Shown here piece after piece: positions 36,127-45,147 of a stretch of 64,000 nt of DNA. The DNA lies in NCBI GenBank assembly GCA_905214875.1, contig CAJMNR010000010.1, positions 17,227 to 81,226 on the forward strand. Direction: 5' to 3'. Position 1 is the stretch's first letter. Each line of letters opens with the position of its first letter. The DNA is from an uncultured bacterium (GTDB lineage Bacteria; Bacillota; Clostridia; Lachnospirales; Lachnospiraceae). The position numbers and the translations under genes are program-made. The notes below the pieces were generated by a model, which was not told where the DNA came from, searched no databases, and saw only the letters and a program-made list of their open reading frames with translations.

Positions 36127-36702
36127 ATGGTTCGAGAAGATAACGATGATTTTGAAAGAGAAGATCAGGAAGAAGAGTATATGACTCGTGCAGAGTGGGT
36201 CAAATATGCAAGGATAGAATGCGAAAAACAGCTTCCCGTATTTAAAGAGGAACTAGAAGAAGAGAGTAATGAGGAAATAGAGGAAGAGGACATTCATGCT
36301 GTGTATGTTCCCCTTAGTGAGGAAGATGAAGACGAACAAGAAGAAACAATCGAACGAATTACGAGAGAGGTACAAGCCGAGGAGGATATGGAGGAAGAAG
36401 AGGACGAAGAAGAAGGATATAAGAATCCGATTCTTCATGCCATGCAATTTGATGATGTGATACCATTACAAGGACTTGAGAAAATCAAATGGTCCTATGT
36501 AAGAAAGCTTGGAGTAAGAGCAGCTGCAGCTGCCGTAATTGCGTTATTTGCTATATCGATTGATATATTTGGGATTCGATCAGAATATATCAGCGGTGAC
36601 AAGATTCAAGAGGCTATTGCAAAAAATGATATGATAGAAAATGTAGAACAAGCGGTTTCTGAGTTTGTAAAAGATTCCGTTCTTCCGGTATTTCAAAAAT
36701 AA
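36127..36702 (+). CDS. Highly acidic single-pass membrane protein
   Basis: About 191 residues; ATG 36127 has AAAGGAG 6 bases upstream, while ATG 36103 lacks a site. The first ~110 residues are extremely rich in Glu and Asp (repeated EEEE/EDEEE clusters). They precede one membrane helix (VRAAAAAVIALFAISIDIF) and a short C-terminal outer segment. Not recognised. It lies directly upstream of a VanY-like peptidase with which it may share an envelope role. A hairpin terminator follows. Confidence 0.65.
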   Translation: MVREDNDDFEREDQEEEYMTRAEWVKYARIECEKQLPVFKEELEEESNEEIEEEDIHAVYVPLSEEDEDEQEETIERITREVQAEEDMEEEEDEEEGYKNPILHAMQFDDVIPLQGLEKIKWSYVRKLGVRAAAAAVIALFAISIDIFGIRSEYISGDKIQEAIAKNDMIENVEQAVSEFVKDSVLPVFQK

Positions 36703-36704
36703 GA

Positions 36705-36746
36705 GCAAGTAATGCTTAAAATGGTAAATTATTACTGGCTTTTTAT
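36705..36746 (+). terminator. Terminator of the acidic membrane protein gene
   Basis: AGCAAGTAAT pairs with ATTACTGGCT (one mismatch), followed by TTTTAT. Confidence 0.5.
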
Positions 36747-36804
36747 CCCCATTCCATGTAGAATACAAGTGTAGACAGCGATTAGTAATGGGATGGTGAA
36801 GTAG

Positions 36805-37647
36805 ATGGATTCTCGTAATGAGCGTGACCGTAGTTATGAGAGAAGAAAGGCTGCATACAAACAGCAGTATAGGAAGAAAAAGCGCAGGAGACGAATTCTT
36901 CATAATGCAATTGTAATTGCAATTCGCCTGTTTGCTGCGTTGATAGTACTCGTCATTGCAATCAAAGTAGCGGATTCGCTGTTTCCATCTGTCAAAGCAA
37001 CATTACAAAGGCAGGAAGAAAAGAAAGCATCTGTAAAAAAGAATACAGACGAGAAGAAAAAAGCAACGAAAGAACCAACTAAAAACGAGCAAACGATAGA
37101 TCCGCTCATAATCGTTAGCAGTGAAAACAAACGAACGGATCGTTGCAAGCCACAATTAGTTGAAGTATATGCAACCATATTTGTGGACAAGAGTGTTTCG
37201 GAGCCGTTACAAGCTATGGTAGAGGCAGCAAAACAAGAAGGTATCAACCTTTATGTGGCTTCTGGATATCATACGAAGGATCGACAGACTACCCTTTATG
37301 AGGCAAAAGTGAAAGAGTACATAGAGTCTGGAACATCTGAGGATGAGGCCAAGGAGAAGGCAAAACAAGAGGTTGGTGCACCGGATGAAAGTGAACATCA
37401 AACCGGACTAGCAGTGGATATCACGGTAGAAGAGGATCCTGTCCTCGACAAGTCATTTGCTGATACTGCTGCATCTGATTGGTTAGTAAACCACGCCAAA
37501 GACTATGGGTTTATTTTACGCTATCCAGAGGGAAAAGAGGATACGACCAAGATGTCTTATGATCCAAATCACTACCGTTATGTAGGAAAAGAAGCGGCAA
37601 AAGAAATTATGAATAAAAACATAACATTAGAAGAGTATGTCAAATAA
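36805..37647 (+). CDS. VanY-type D-alanyl-D-alanine carboxypeptidase (M15B)
   Basis: A 280-residue membrane-anchored peptidase acting on cell-wall peptides. A basic N-terminus (YRKKKRRRRIL) and one TM (IRLFAALIVLVIAIKVA, about residues 43-60) lead through a lysine-rich linker to the catalytic domain. The zinc motif is SEHQTGLAVDI (His and Asp), with SGYHTKDRQ as the substrate motif and YDPNHYRYVG supplying Glu/His residues near the C-terminus. About 280 residues is normal for the family. There is no vanR/vanS neighbour, so a housekeeping wall-trimming role is more likely than glycopeptide resistance. Confidence 0.87.
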   Translation: MDSRNERDRSYERRKAAYKQQYRKKKRRRRILHNAIVIAIRLFAALIVLVIAIKVADSLFPSVKATLQRQEEKKASVKKNTDEKKKATKEPTKNEQTIDPLIIVSSENKRTDRCKPQLVEVYATIFVDKSVSEPLQAMVEAAKQEGINLYVASGYHTKDRQTTLYEAKVKEYIESGTSEDEAKEKAKQEVGAPDESEHQTGLAVDITVEEDPVLDKSFADTAASDWLVNHAKDYGFILRYPEGKEDTTKMSYDPNHYRYVGKEAAKEIMNKNITLEEYVK

Positions 37648-37650
37648 TGA

Positions 37651-37698
37651 AAAAGAGGCAGGACCGTCAGTGAAAAGATGGTTCTGCCTCTTTTAAAA
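37651..37698 (+). terminator. Terminator of the VanY-like gene
   Basis: AAAAGAGGCAG (37651-37661) pairs with CTGCCTCTTTT (37684-37694). Confidence 0.75.
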
Positions 37699-37788
37699 AA
37701 TGGGAATAATAACCAAGTTGGCTCTTTGAAGAAATGGGATTATGTGGTAAACTATTTTTATATAATTGCATGGGCAAGGAGTGATGAC

Positions 37789-38232
37789 GTGAAACACACC
37801 TATTTTTATGCAACATTAGACTGGAGAGCGAGAGGGACTTACTATAATCCAGATGGAAGCGAGGATCCGTTATATGGGCAAGTTTCTATTCGAAAAATGA
37901 GTGAGGAGTGGTCGCTAACCGGTTTTTTAGAAGTACGTAAAAAGAATCCGGTCCGGTATACCAATGACTATAAGATCTATCCTTCCACTGACAAGACAAC
38001 ATTATCTTGGACTTCCTATAATCCGACATTTGGAACGCTGAATGGGACGTATGAAATTGTCGGAGAAAGCATTATTTCTTTATACCAGTCGGAAGATGGA
38101 GTCTATTCGGGGACAGAGGTCTTGACATGGAAGGATGATTTTACGTATTACAATGTGGGCGTTGCCTTTTGCAATGGAAAAAAGATGTCTTCCTGGACAG
38201 CTACGTTAAAAGGGAGAAAGACCAAAAAGTAA
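37789..38232 (+). CDS. Small protein of unknown function, beta-rich
   Basis: About 147 residues from GTG 37789, preceded by AAGGAGTG. A longer frame from 37678 would start inside the terminator and is rejected. TATAAT at 37761-37766 supplies a plausible -10. The sequence is rich in Tyr, Trp and Thr (YFYATLDWRARGTYYNPDGS, TTLSWTSYNPTFGTLNGTYE), suggesting a beta-barrel or beta-sandwich fold such as a lipocalin-like domain. No signal peptide, no recognised family. Confidence 0.6.
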   Translation: MKHTYFYATLDWRARGTYYNPDGSEDPLYGQVSIRKMSEEWSLTGFLEVRKKNPVRYTNDYKIYPSTDKTTLSWTSYNPTFGTLNGTYEIVGESIISLYQSEDGVYSGTEVLTWKDDFTYYNVGVAFCNGKKMSSWTATLKGRKTKK

Positions 38233-38273
38233 GCGTAAGAAGGAAGAGGAGAAGTAACTAGAGGAGGAGTAGT

Positions 38274-38864
38274 ATGGGGAAACTATTATTTCAAGGACAT
38301 GGAAGCATTCGCATGATCACAGAGGACGGAATCGTCATTTATATTGATCCGAGTACCGGAAAGGGGTATGAGGAACCGGCAGATCTTATTTTGGTAACGC
38401 ACCAGCATTCTGATCATAACCAAATTAGGCTTCCAAAGAAGAAACAAGATTGTGTCATTATTCAAAATTATGAGGCACTGAAGAATGGAGTTTACCATCA
38501 TTTTGATGTGAAAGGAATCAGCATTCAGTCGGTAGCAGCGGAAAATAAAAATCACAATCGTTCCGAATGCGTAGGCTATATGGTAAAGGTCGAAGGAAAA
38601 CTATTCTATTTTGCTGGTGATACTTCGTATGTGCCTGAGATGGAAGGGTATGCTGAATTAGGAATCGATTATGCGTTCCTACCAGTAGACGGCATCTTTA
38701 ATATGGGGGTCGAAGAAGCTAGTAGATGTGCAAGGGTGATTAAGGCAAAGCATACGACACCAATCCATCAAAAGCCATTTGCCTTATTTGAACCTCAAGT
38801 GGCAGAGCAATTGGAGGCCGAAGGACGTTTGATCATTGAGGCAGGAGAAGAAATAACGTTTTAA
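38274..38864 (+). CDS. Metallo-beta-lactamase-fold hydrolase
   Basis: A 196-residue UlaG-like MBL protein. The metal motif is VTHQHSDH (H43, H45, D47, H48). A later Asp lies in FYFAGDTSYV and a C-terminal His in TTPIHQKPF. Substrate unknown. It has AGAGGAGGAG upstream and heads a tight four-gene unit (gaps of 15, 15 and 14 bases) with the QueG-like, STAS-like and DUF2268 genes. Confidence 0.85.
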   Translation: MGKLLFQGHGSIRMITEDGIVIYIDPSTGKGYEEPADLILVTHQHSDHNQIRLPKKKQDCVIIQNYEALKNGVYHHFDVKGISIQSVAAENKNHNRSECVGYMVKVEGKLFYFAGDTSYVPEMEGYAELGIDYAFLPVDGIFNMGVEEASRCARVIKAKHTTPIHQKPFALFEPQVAEQLEAEGRLIIEAGEEITF

Positions 38865-38879
38865 TCAAGGAGGAACGAT

Positions 38880-39590
38880 ATGGATAAACTATCAAATGAG
38901 TTAAGAAGTGTTTTATTGAAAGAAGGGGCGGATTTAGTAGGTTTTTGCGACCTTTCAACCATTGTGGAAGGAGAACTTAATCAAGGTGTCTCTGTTGCAT
39001 TGGCTTTAACCCCTGAGTTAATTGAATCCATAGAAAATGGACCTAATATGGACTATTATGATACCTATTATAGTTATAATGCAACGTTAGATAAGATTGT
39101 CCTTGCAGGGGAGCAGTTCTTAAAAGAACGTGGCTATAAGGCGTTTGCACAGACGACGAAAGTCGTAGAGGAATTTGGAAACTTTCGCACCAAGCTACCG
39201 CATAAGACAGTTGCAACAAATGCAGGCCTAGGCTGGATTGGAAAGAGTGCTCTTCTTGCCACAAAAGAATTTGGTCCTGCTGTTCGTTTATCCTCCCTGC
39301 TTACCAATGCACCTTTAGAGACGGCTACGCCGATTACAGAGTCTTTATGTGGAAATTGCATGGTTTGTCATGATGCTTGTCCGGGAAAAGCGATTTCCGG
39401 AAAGCTATGGAATAGCAAGCTAGATCGTGATGAATTCTTTGATCCGATTGCGTGTCGCAAGAAAGCAAGAGAACTTGCAGCGGAAAAGATTCGAAAAGAG
39501 ATTACTCTTTGTGGGAAATGTTTTGTAGTCTGCCCATATACAAGGGCTTACATAAAAAGAGAAAAGGAAGCCATGGTTTCCTGTGAATAA
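38880..39590 (+). CDS. QueG-like double 4Fe-4S cluster protein
   Basis: A 236-residue iron-sulfur protein. Two ferredoxin-type clusters are visible: CGNCMVCHDACP and CGKCFVVCPYTRAY. The middle segment KTVATNAGLGWIGKSALLATKEFGPAVRLSSLLTN (residues ~103-137, shown here as its key part GLGWIGKSALL) is typical of QueG-related proteins. It is much shorter than true epoxyqueuosine reductase (~380) and lacks its C-terminal HEAT-like part and its cobalamin-binding N-terminal length, so a different reductase role is likely. Confidence 0.8.
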   Translation: MDKLSNELRSVLLKEGADLVGFCDLSTIVEGELNQGVSVALALTPELIESIENGPNMDYYDTYYSYNATLDKIVLAGEQFLKERGYKAFAQTTKVVEEFGNFRTKLPHKTVATNAGLGWIGKSALLATKEFGPAVRLSSLLTNAPLETATPITESLCGNCMVCHDACPGKAISGKLWNSKLDRDEFFDPIACRKKARELAAEKIRKEITLCGKCFVVCPYTRAYIKREKEAMVSCE

Positions 39591-39605
39591 GAAAGGAAGA
39601 AGAGA

Positions 39606-39992
39606 ATGAAAGAGTTTGATTCAGAGTACTGTAGCGTAAAGTATTTAGAAGAGGAAAGTGCAGTGTTGCTAACTTGGAAGAAGTTTTCGTGTGGAGATAA
39701 CTATAGGTTACCTACGACATTTGCACTTGATCTTTTTGCAGAGCAACAGGCGAAGTATTATATTGTCGATGCAAGACATGGATTCGAGGATGAGAAGGAA
39801 GATGCTTTGTGGGTGAAGGAAACCCTTCTTCCCAAGATGGCTAAGACTTCTCTTAAGACGGTCGTGTTTGTTATGGAGAATGCAAATGAGATCAAAGAAG
39901 AGATGGACATGTGGACGTTGGAATTTGGGAAGTATTTTACGGTAAAGAAAGCATGTACTGTAAAAGAAGCGTTAAAGCTTATTAAGGGATAG
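39606..39992 (+). CDS. Small protein, possibly STAS/SpoIIAA-like
   Basis: 128 residues with alternating strands and helices (VKYLEEESAVLLTWKKF, YYIVDARHGFEDEKEDALWV, LKTVVFVMENANEI, FTVKKACTVKEALKLI). The layout resembles SpoIIAA-like or STAS folds, but no decisive motif is present. It is third in the operon with the MBL, QueG-like and DUF2268 genes. Function unknown. Confidence 0.6.
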   Translation: MKEFDSEYCSVKYLEEESAVLLTWKKFSCGDNYRLPTTFALDLFAEQQAKYYIVDARHGFEDEKEDALWVKETLLPKMAKTSLKTVVFVMENANEIKEEMDMWTLEFGKYFTVKKACTVKEALKLIKG

Positions 39993-40006
39993 GAGAGGGA
40001 GAAAAC

Positions 40007-40840
40007 ATGGCAAATAAAGTGGTAATCCTTCCTGTATATAAGCAAATAAAAGAGTACATAAATGAGGTAAGAAAAGGGGAAAAAGAAGCCGATATCTTAT
40101 GGGATGAGATTATGGTTTCTCCTTATTGGGATAAGCTATGTGAATATGCCCCTATGGATTTGTCTATGCGAAAGCCAGAAGCGATTACGGATCTTTCGGT
40201 ATTAGAAGAGCAATATAAGCGACTTTGTTTGCTTGATATTGAAAAGCTAACAGAGAAGTTTAATCAGGTTACAAAATTACTGCCTAATTATGATGATGAC
40301 CCTATTACGGTTGCCATTTATCCGTTCTCAGATAGTAAAAAAGAAGTTAGGGAGAAGCAGAATGGGGTAATAGGAACTTCATTATTCGGGAATCTGTATA
40401 TTTCAGTTAATCCACTGGATACTGAGTATGAAAAATGGATTCCTTATGTATTTGCCCATGAATATCATCATACTGTGTGGGGAAACTTTTGGTATTGCCT
40501 GCATGGCAAAGAATTGAAAGGAACGTTTATCGATTCTCTTGTGATTGATGGACTGGCGGATACATTTGCCATGTCGCTATATCCAGAATGCAAGCCATTG
40601 TGGATCTTTTCGCTTGAAGAAGATGAACTGTTGTCCTTATGGTATGATACATATCGTGGCTTAGTAAACAAGCAAGAGGTCGACTATGCTACATATATGT
40701 TTGGCTCCAAAGAAGAACATATTCCTTGGTGTGCTGGTTATGCAATCGGATATGCCATTGTACAGCACTATTTAAAACAAGGAAAACAATATAGTAACTG
40801 CGAGCTAATCGAGACAAACCCTGTGAAATTTTTAGAATAA
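40007..40840 (+). CDS. DUF2268 putative zinc protease
   Basis: A 277-residue protein with the zincin motif HEYHH (FAHEYHHTVWG), matching DUF2268 predicted zinc-dependent proteases. A downstream LVIDGLADTFAMSLYP provides a likely third ligand region. No signal peptide. Last gene of the four-gene unit starting at 38274; a strong terminator follows. Confidence 0.82.
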   Translation: MANKVVILPVYKQIKEYINEVRKGEKEADILWDEIMVSPYWDKLCEYAPMDLSMRKPEAITDLSVLEEQYKRLCLLDIEKLTEKFNQVTKLLPNYDDDPITVAIYPFSDSKKEVREKQNGVIGTSLFGNLYISVNPLDTEYEKWIPYVFAHEYHHTVWGNFWYCLHGKELKGTFIDSLVIDGLADTFAMSLYPECKPLWIFSLEEDELLSLWYDTYRGLVNKQEVDYATYMFGSKEEHIPWCAGYAIGYAIVQHYLKQGKQYSNCELIETNPVKFLE

Positions 40841-40858
40841 ATGTCCTGAGGAAGTATA

Positions 40859-40901
40859 AAAATGTCTATCGAAACACATACTGTTCGGTAGGCATTTTTT
40901 T
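40859..40901 (+). terminator. Terminator of the four-gene operon
   Basis: AAATGTCTATCGAA pairs with TTCGGTAGGCATTT (G-U pairs allowed), then seven T. Confidence 0.75.
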
Positions 40902-41080
40902 AGCTTTAGTAGTATAGTAGGTGGCTGTTATAGTGAATAGGGTTGGTAATATGAGCAGTACAAATGCCAAGATGAAAAATGTCAAAAAATGAAATTCCCT
41001 ATCACTTCATATAGACGGAGCATGTAATTTATGCTAAAATACATGAGATATTATACAAAAACAAGAAGAAAGAGGTTTCT

Positions 41081-42949
41081 ATGAGAAAATTAGCTCTCTC
41101 CGATGAGATATTATTAACAGTAGAAAAACCGGCTAGATATATCGGTAATGAAGTTAATATGGTTGTAAAAGACCTTAATAAAATAGACATACGTTTCTGT
41201 ATGTGTTTCCCAGATGTATATGAGATTGGTATGTCACACCAGGGAATTCAGATCCTTTATGATATGTTCAACCGTAGAGAAGATACGTATTGCGAACGTG
41301 TTTACTCTCCATGGACAGATTTAGATAAAATAATGAGAGAACAAAACATTCCGTTATTTGCGTTAGAATCTCAAGATCCAGTCAAGGACTTTGACTTTTT
41401 AGGAATTACCCTTCAGTACGAAATGTGCTATACAAACATTTTGCAAGTACTTGATTTAGCAAAAATTCCGTTAAATGCAAAGGATAGAACAGAAGAACAC
41501 CCAATCGTTATTGGTGGTGGTCCTTGTACGTACAACCCAGAACCAATTACAGATTATTTTGATATCTTCTATATTGGTGAAGGTGAAACTGTTTATGATG
41601 AGTTATTAGATGCGTATAAAGAGCATAAGAAGAATAAGACAACAAGATACGAGTTCTTAGAACGTGCTGCTCAAATCGAAGGCTTATATGTACCAATGTT
41701 TTATGATGTAACATACAACGAAGATGGTACGATTGCATCCTTTACAAGAAATAACGAACATGCACCAGAAAAGGTGAAAAAACAGGTGGAAATGGGACTA
41801 AGCGAAACTGTTTACCCAGAAGCGCCAGTTGTTCCTTATATCAAAGTAACACAAGACCGTGTTGTTCTTGAAATCCAACGTGGATGTATCCGTGGATGCC
41901 GTTTCTGTCAGGCAGGTATGATTTACCGCCCAATCAGAGAGCGTAAGCTTGAGTTCTTAAAAGACCGTGCACGAAAAATGATTGCAAACACAGGACATGA
42001 AGAAATTTCATTAAGTTCCTTAAGTTCTTCCGATTACTCAGGATTACAGGAATTAGTATACTGGTTAATCGATGAATTCGGTTCAAAAGGAATTAATATT
42101 AGCTTACCTTCCTTACGTATTGATGCGTTTGCACTTGACGTAATGAGCAAAGTACAAGATGTTAAGAAATCTTCCTTAACATTTGCACCAGAAGCTGGTT
42201 CTCAAAGAATGCGTGACGTAATCAATAAAGGTCTTACAGAAGAAATCATCTTAAAAGGTGCTCATGATGCATTCCTTGGCGGATGGAATCGTGTAAAATT
42301 ATACTTCATGCTTGGCCTTCCAACAGAAACAGAAGAAGATATCGAAGCAATTGCAGTACTTTCTGACTTAATTGCAAGAGAATACTATGCAACAATTCCA
42401 AAAGAACAAAGAAAAGGACGTGTACAGATTACATCTTCCACATCTTTCTTCGTTCCAAAGCCATTTACTCCATTCCAATGGTCACGTATGTCCACTCAAC
42501 AGGAATTCAGAGACAAGGCTCGTTTCTTAAATGGAAAAATGAAAGAACAGCTTAACCATAAGAGTATCAAATACAACTGGCATGAAGCTGACCTTTCTGA
42601 ATTAGAAGGTGTATTTGCAAGAGGTGACCGTAAGCTTAATAAAGTATTACTTGATGCTTATAACAAAGGTTGTATCTTTGACTCTTGGTCTGAACATTTT
42701 GACATGAAAAAATGGGAAGAAGTATTCGAAGAAAATAACGTTGATGTTGGATTCTACAACTATAGAGAACGTTCTTATGATGAAATCTTACCATGGGATT
42801 TCATTGATGTCGGCGTGACAAAGAAATTCTTAATGAATGAGTACGAAACAGCAAAGAACGCTACAGTTACTCCAAACTGTCGCCAAAAATGTTCTGCTTG
42901 TGGTGCTATGAAGTTTGGCGGAGGTGTATGCTATGAAAGCAAGGCTTAA
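41081..42949 (+). CDS. TIGR03960-family B12-binding radical SAM protein
   Basis: 622 residues. An N-terminal B12-binding-like region (CMCFPDVYEIGMSHQGIQIL) precedes the radical-SAM core with CIRGCRFCQAGMIYRP (CxxxCxxC). The C-terminal extension ends in CRQKCSACG...GGVC. This family is always paired with TIGR03936 and is thought to modify RNA or a ribosome-associated target, not yet proven. Its 3' end overlaps the TIGR03936 gene by 17 bases. Confidence 0.93.
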   Translation: MRKLALSDEILLTVEKPARYIGNEVNMVVKDLNKIDIRFCMCFPDVYEIGMSHQGIQILYDMFNRREDTYCERVYSPWTDLDKIMREQNIPLFALESQDPVKDFDFLGITLQYEMCYTNILQVLDLAKIPLNAKDRTEEHPIVIGGGPCTYNPEPITDYFDIFYIGEGETVYDELLDAYKEHKKNKTTRYEFLERAAQIEGLYVPMFYDVTYNEDGTIASFTRNNEHAPEKVKKQVEMGLSETVYPEAPVVPYIKVTQDRVVLEIQRGCIRGCRFCQAGMIYRPIRERKLEFLKDRARKMIANTGHEEISLSSLSSSDYSGLQELVYWLIDEFGSKGINISLPSLRIDAFALDVMSKVQDVKKSSLTFAPEAGSQRMRDVINKGLTEEIILKGAHDAFLGGWNRVKLYFMLGLPTETEEDIEAIAVLSDLIAREYYATIPKEQRKGRVQITSSTSFFVPKPFTPFQWSRMSTQQEFRDKARFLNGKMKEQLNHKSIKYNWHEADLSELEGVFARGDRKLNKVLLDAYNKGCIFDSWSEHFDMKKWEEVFEENNVDVGFYNYRERSYDEILPWDFIDVGVTKKFLMNEYETAKNATVTPNCRQKCSACGAMKFGGGVCYESKA

Positions 42950-43712
42950 ATTTAACAAATATGGTGCGATGAAATTTATCGGCCACTTAGATATTATGAG
43001 ATATTTCCAAAAGGCATTCCGCCGTGCGGGAATCGATATTGCATATTCTCAAGGATATAATCCTCACCAATTAACAAGTTTCGCTTCTCCTCTAGGAGTT
43101 GGCCTTACTAGTGATGGCGAATATATGGATATGCAATTAAATTCTGATATTACAGAAGAAGAATTCTTAAGTAAAATCAACGAAACAATGGCACATGGAA
43201 TCAGTGTAATCAGCTTTAAACCATTAAAAGATGACTGTATCAAGTCTATGGCGGCAGTTGCGGCAGCAGACTATATGGTTTCCTTAAAAGATGGTTACGA
43301 AGTAATTGAGAATTTCCAAGAAAAATTCAATTTATTCATTGCACAAAGTGAAATCGTTGTAACGAAAAAGACGAAGAAGAGTGAAGTGGTAATGGACATC
43401 AAGCCAGCAATTTACCACTATGCCCTTTCAGAACAAGAATTTGCAAGCAGAACGAATCAAGAATATGATCTTTCTTTTGCAGATACGTACAATAATGACA
43501 ATGTCGTATTTATGCAGTTAAGCGCAGGTAGTGTTCAGAATTTAAAACCTGAACTTGTTATGGAAGCGTTCTATAACTTCATCGGTGCTGAAATGAAACC
43601 ATTCTGTTTCCAAATCCACAGAATGGACATGTATGCAAATGATGTGACAAAAGAAGAGGCAGAACAAGGTGTTAAAAATCTTGTTTCCTTAGACAAATTT
43701 GAAATTGCATAA
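42933..43712 (+). CDS. TIGR03936-family radical-SAM partner protein
   Basis: About 259 residues from ATG 42933, preceded by GGAGGTG; the frame from 42915 is rejected for lack of a site. Family signature: RLKFNKYGAMKFIGHLDIMRYFQKAFRR split across residues 4-31, then ISYSQGYNPHQ-like IAYSQGYNPHQ. DUF2344-type. It overlaps its TIGR03960 partner. In most Lachnospiraceae RNase G and rplU follow directly; here a terminator and accessory genes follow instead. Confidence 0.92.
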   Translation: MKARLKFNKYGAMKFIGHLDIMRYFQKAFRRAGIDIAYSQGYNPHQLTSFASPLGVGLTSDGEYMDMQLNSDITEEEFLSKINETMAHGISVISFKPLKDDCIKSMAAVAAADYMVSLKDGYEVIENFQEKFNLFIAQSEIVVTKKTKKSEVVMDIKPAIYHYALSEQEFASRTNQEYDLSFADTYNNDNVVFMQLSAGSVQNLKPELVMEAFYNFIGAEMKPFCFQIHRMDMYANDVTKEEAEQGVKNLVSLDKFEIA

Positions 43713-43725
43713 GTAGACAAGTTGA

Positions 43726-43758
43726 AAAACAGATAGCTGATATAGCTATCTGTTTTTT
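43726..43758 (+). terminator. Terminator after TIGR03936
   Basis: AAAACAGATAGCT pairs with AGCTATCTGTTTT, followed by further T. It uncouples this pair from the RNase G gene. Confidence 0.75.
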
Positions 43759-43929
43759 GTGCAATGAAATCATAAATCTGAAAATGCAAAAATAAATAGA
43801 ATTATAGTGAAAAAATAACATGCAAGTGATAGAATAAAGAAAATGAGAGGAGGAAGCTATCACCGAAGTAGAGTTCCTAAACAAGAAGAATGAGATTTTA
43901 CATAAAGAAGAATCTGTAGAAGAAAAAAC

Positions 43930-44021
43930 GAAATAGAAGGCCAATGGATCTGCGATAACTACGGCGTAACTATACTGCGACAAAATGCTGTAAGTATTGT
44001 GGCAAGGTCCAGGGCTTTTAA
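43930..44021 (+). pseudogene. Zinc-ribbon gene remnant, frameshifted
   Basis: One frame reads EGQWICDNYG and another, overlapping, frame reads TATKCCKYCGKVQGF then stop. Joined, they resemble the C-terminal zinc ribbon WxCxxCG...KFCxxCG common in Lachnospiraceae proteins, with one Cys lost to Tyr and a frame break near 43965. The rest of the gap (43759-43929) shows nothing I can support. Confidence 0.35.
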
Positions 44022-44039
44022 ATAATAAGAGGTGACAAC

Positions 44040-44549
44040 GTGGAAATTACTTATAGAAAGTTAAGAATCGAAGAAGCACAAGACTTCTGGAATATGATGA
44101 ATCAGCTTGATCATGAGACATCCTATATGTTGTATGAACCAGGAGAGCGAGAGGAAAAAGCAAAAAGTCTTGATGGAATAAAGGCAATGATTACTGCTGC
44201 AAGTGAAGAGAAAGACTTCTTGCTCATTGCGGAATGTGAAAATGAAATTGCTGGATATCTGTCTGCTGAGAGAGGAAACTTAAATAGAATCCGTCATACG
44301 GCATATATCGTGACGGGAATCAGAAAAGAGTTTCGTGGACAAGGAATTGGAACAAAACTTTTTGATGCGTTAGATAGCTGGGCAAAGGAAAAAGGTATCA
44401 CAAGGCTTGAATTAACGGTAATGTGCCCAAATACCGTTGCCAAGCATTTATATGAGAAAAATGGATTTGTCGTAGAAGGAATCAAGAAGAATTCTATTTT
44501 TAGTGAAGGCAAGTATATTGATGAGTACTATATGGCAAAAATGCTGTAA
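44040..44549 (+). CDS. GNAT-family N-acetyltransferase
   Basis: 169 residues from GTG 44040, preceded by AGAGGTGA. The acetyl-CoA-binding motif A is VTGIRKEFRGQGIGTKLFDAL, followed by RLELTVMCPNTVAKHLYEKNGF, which is the RimI/RimL-like spermidine- or protein-acetylating pattern. Substrate unknown. First of three accessory genes separating TIGR03936 from RNase G. Confidence 0.87.
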   Translation: MEITYRKLRIEEAQDFWNMMNQLDHETSYMLYEPGEREEKAKSLDGIKAMITAASEEKDFLLIAECENEIAGYLSAERGNLNRIRHTAYIVTGIRKEFRGQGIGTKLFDALDSWAKEKGITRLELTVMCPNTVAKHLYEKNGFVVEGIKKNSIFSEGKYIDEYYMAKML

Positions 44550-44585
44550 TTATAGTAAATAAACAATAAGAAAGAGGCGATTTTC

Positions 44586-45131
44586 ATGACGAGAGAAGAA
44601 GCATATGCACTTCTTACAGAATACAACAAAGAAGCATTTCATTTAGAGCATGCCGAAATCGTTGAGAATACCATGCGATATTTTGCAAGAGAATTAGGAT
44701 ATGGAGACGAGGAAGAGTTTTGGGGGATTGTAGGGTTATTGCATGACCTTGATTTTGAGCAATATCCCGAAGAACATTGCATCAAGTCTCAGGAGATTAT
44801 GAGAGAGCGTGGAGTGGATGAACGAATCATTCATGCAACAGCAAGCCATGGTTATGCGATTACGGTAGATATAAAACCGGAGCATGAGATGGAAAAAGTG
44901 TTGTATGCAGTAGATGAATTGACAGGCCTAATCGGAGCAGTCGTATTAATGAGACCATCCAAAAGCGTGCAAGATCTAGAGTTAAAATCCGTAAAGAAAA
45001 AATATAAGAGCAAAGGATTTGCTGCTGGCTGTTCAAGAGAGGTCATCGAGCGCGGAGCAGAAATGCTTGGATGGACACTTGAAGAACTGATAAGTAAAAC
45101 GATTGAAGCACTAAAGACATTTCGACCATAA
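44586..45131 (+). CDS. HD-domain hydrolase
   Basis: 181 residues. The HD motif is GLLHDLDFEQYPEEH, with upstream His residues in LEHAEIVENTMRYFA and ATASHGY further on. The later AVDELTGLIGA matches a Firmicutes HD subgroup that often lies near tRNA or nucleotide genes. Probably a metal-dependent phosphohydrolase. Lies 36 bases after the GNAT gene; RBS AAGAGGCG. Confidence 0.85.
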   Translation: MTREEAYALLTEYNKEAFHLEHAEIVENTMRYFARELGYGDEEEFWGIVGLLHDLDFEQYPEEHCIKSQEIMRERGVDERIIHATASHGYAITVDIKPEHEMEKVLYAVDELTGLIGAVVLMRPSKSVQDLELKSVKKKYKSKGFAAGCSREVIERGAEMLGWTLEELISKTIEALKTFRP

Positions 45132-45147
45132 AAAGGGAGGAAGTAAC

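Noticed and set aside
36253..36447. Long minus-strand frame opposite the acidic membrane protein
   Set aside because: It is the antisense of Glu/Asp-rich codons, which gives Phe/Leu/Ser runs; no ribosome site.
36805..37647. VanY-like gene as part of a vancomycin-resistance cluster
   Set aside because: No vanH, vanA-type ligase, vanX, vanR or vanS is present; the domain is common in Clostridia.
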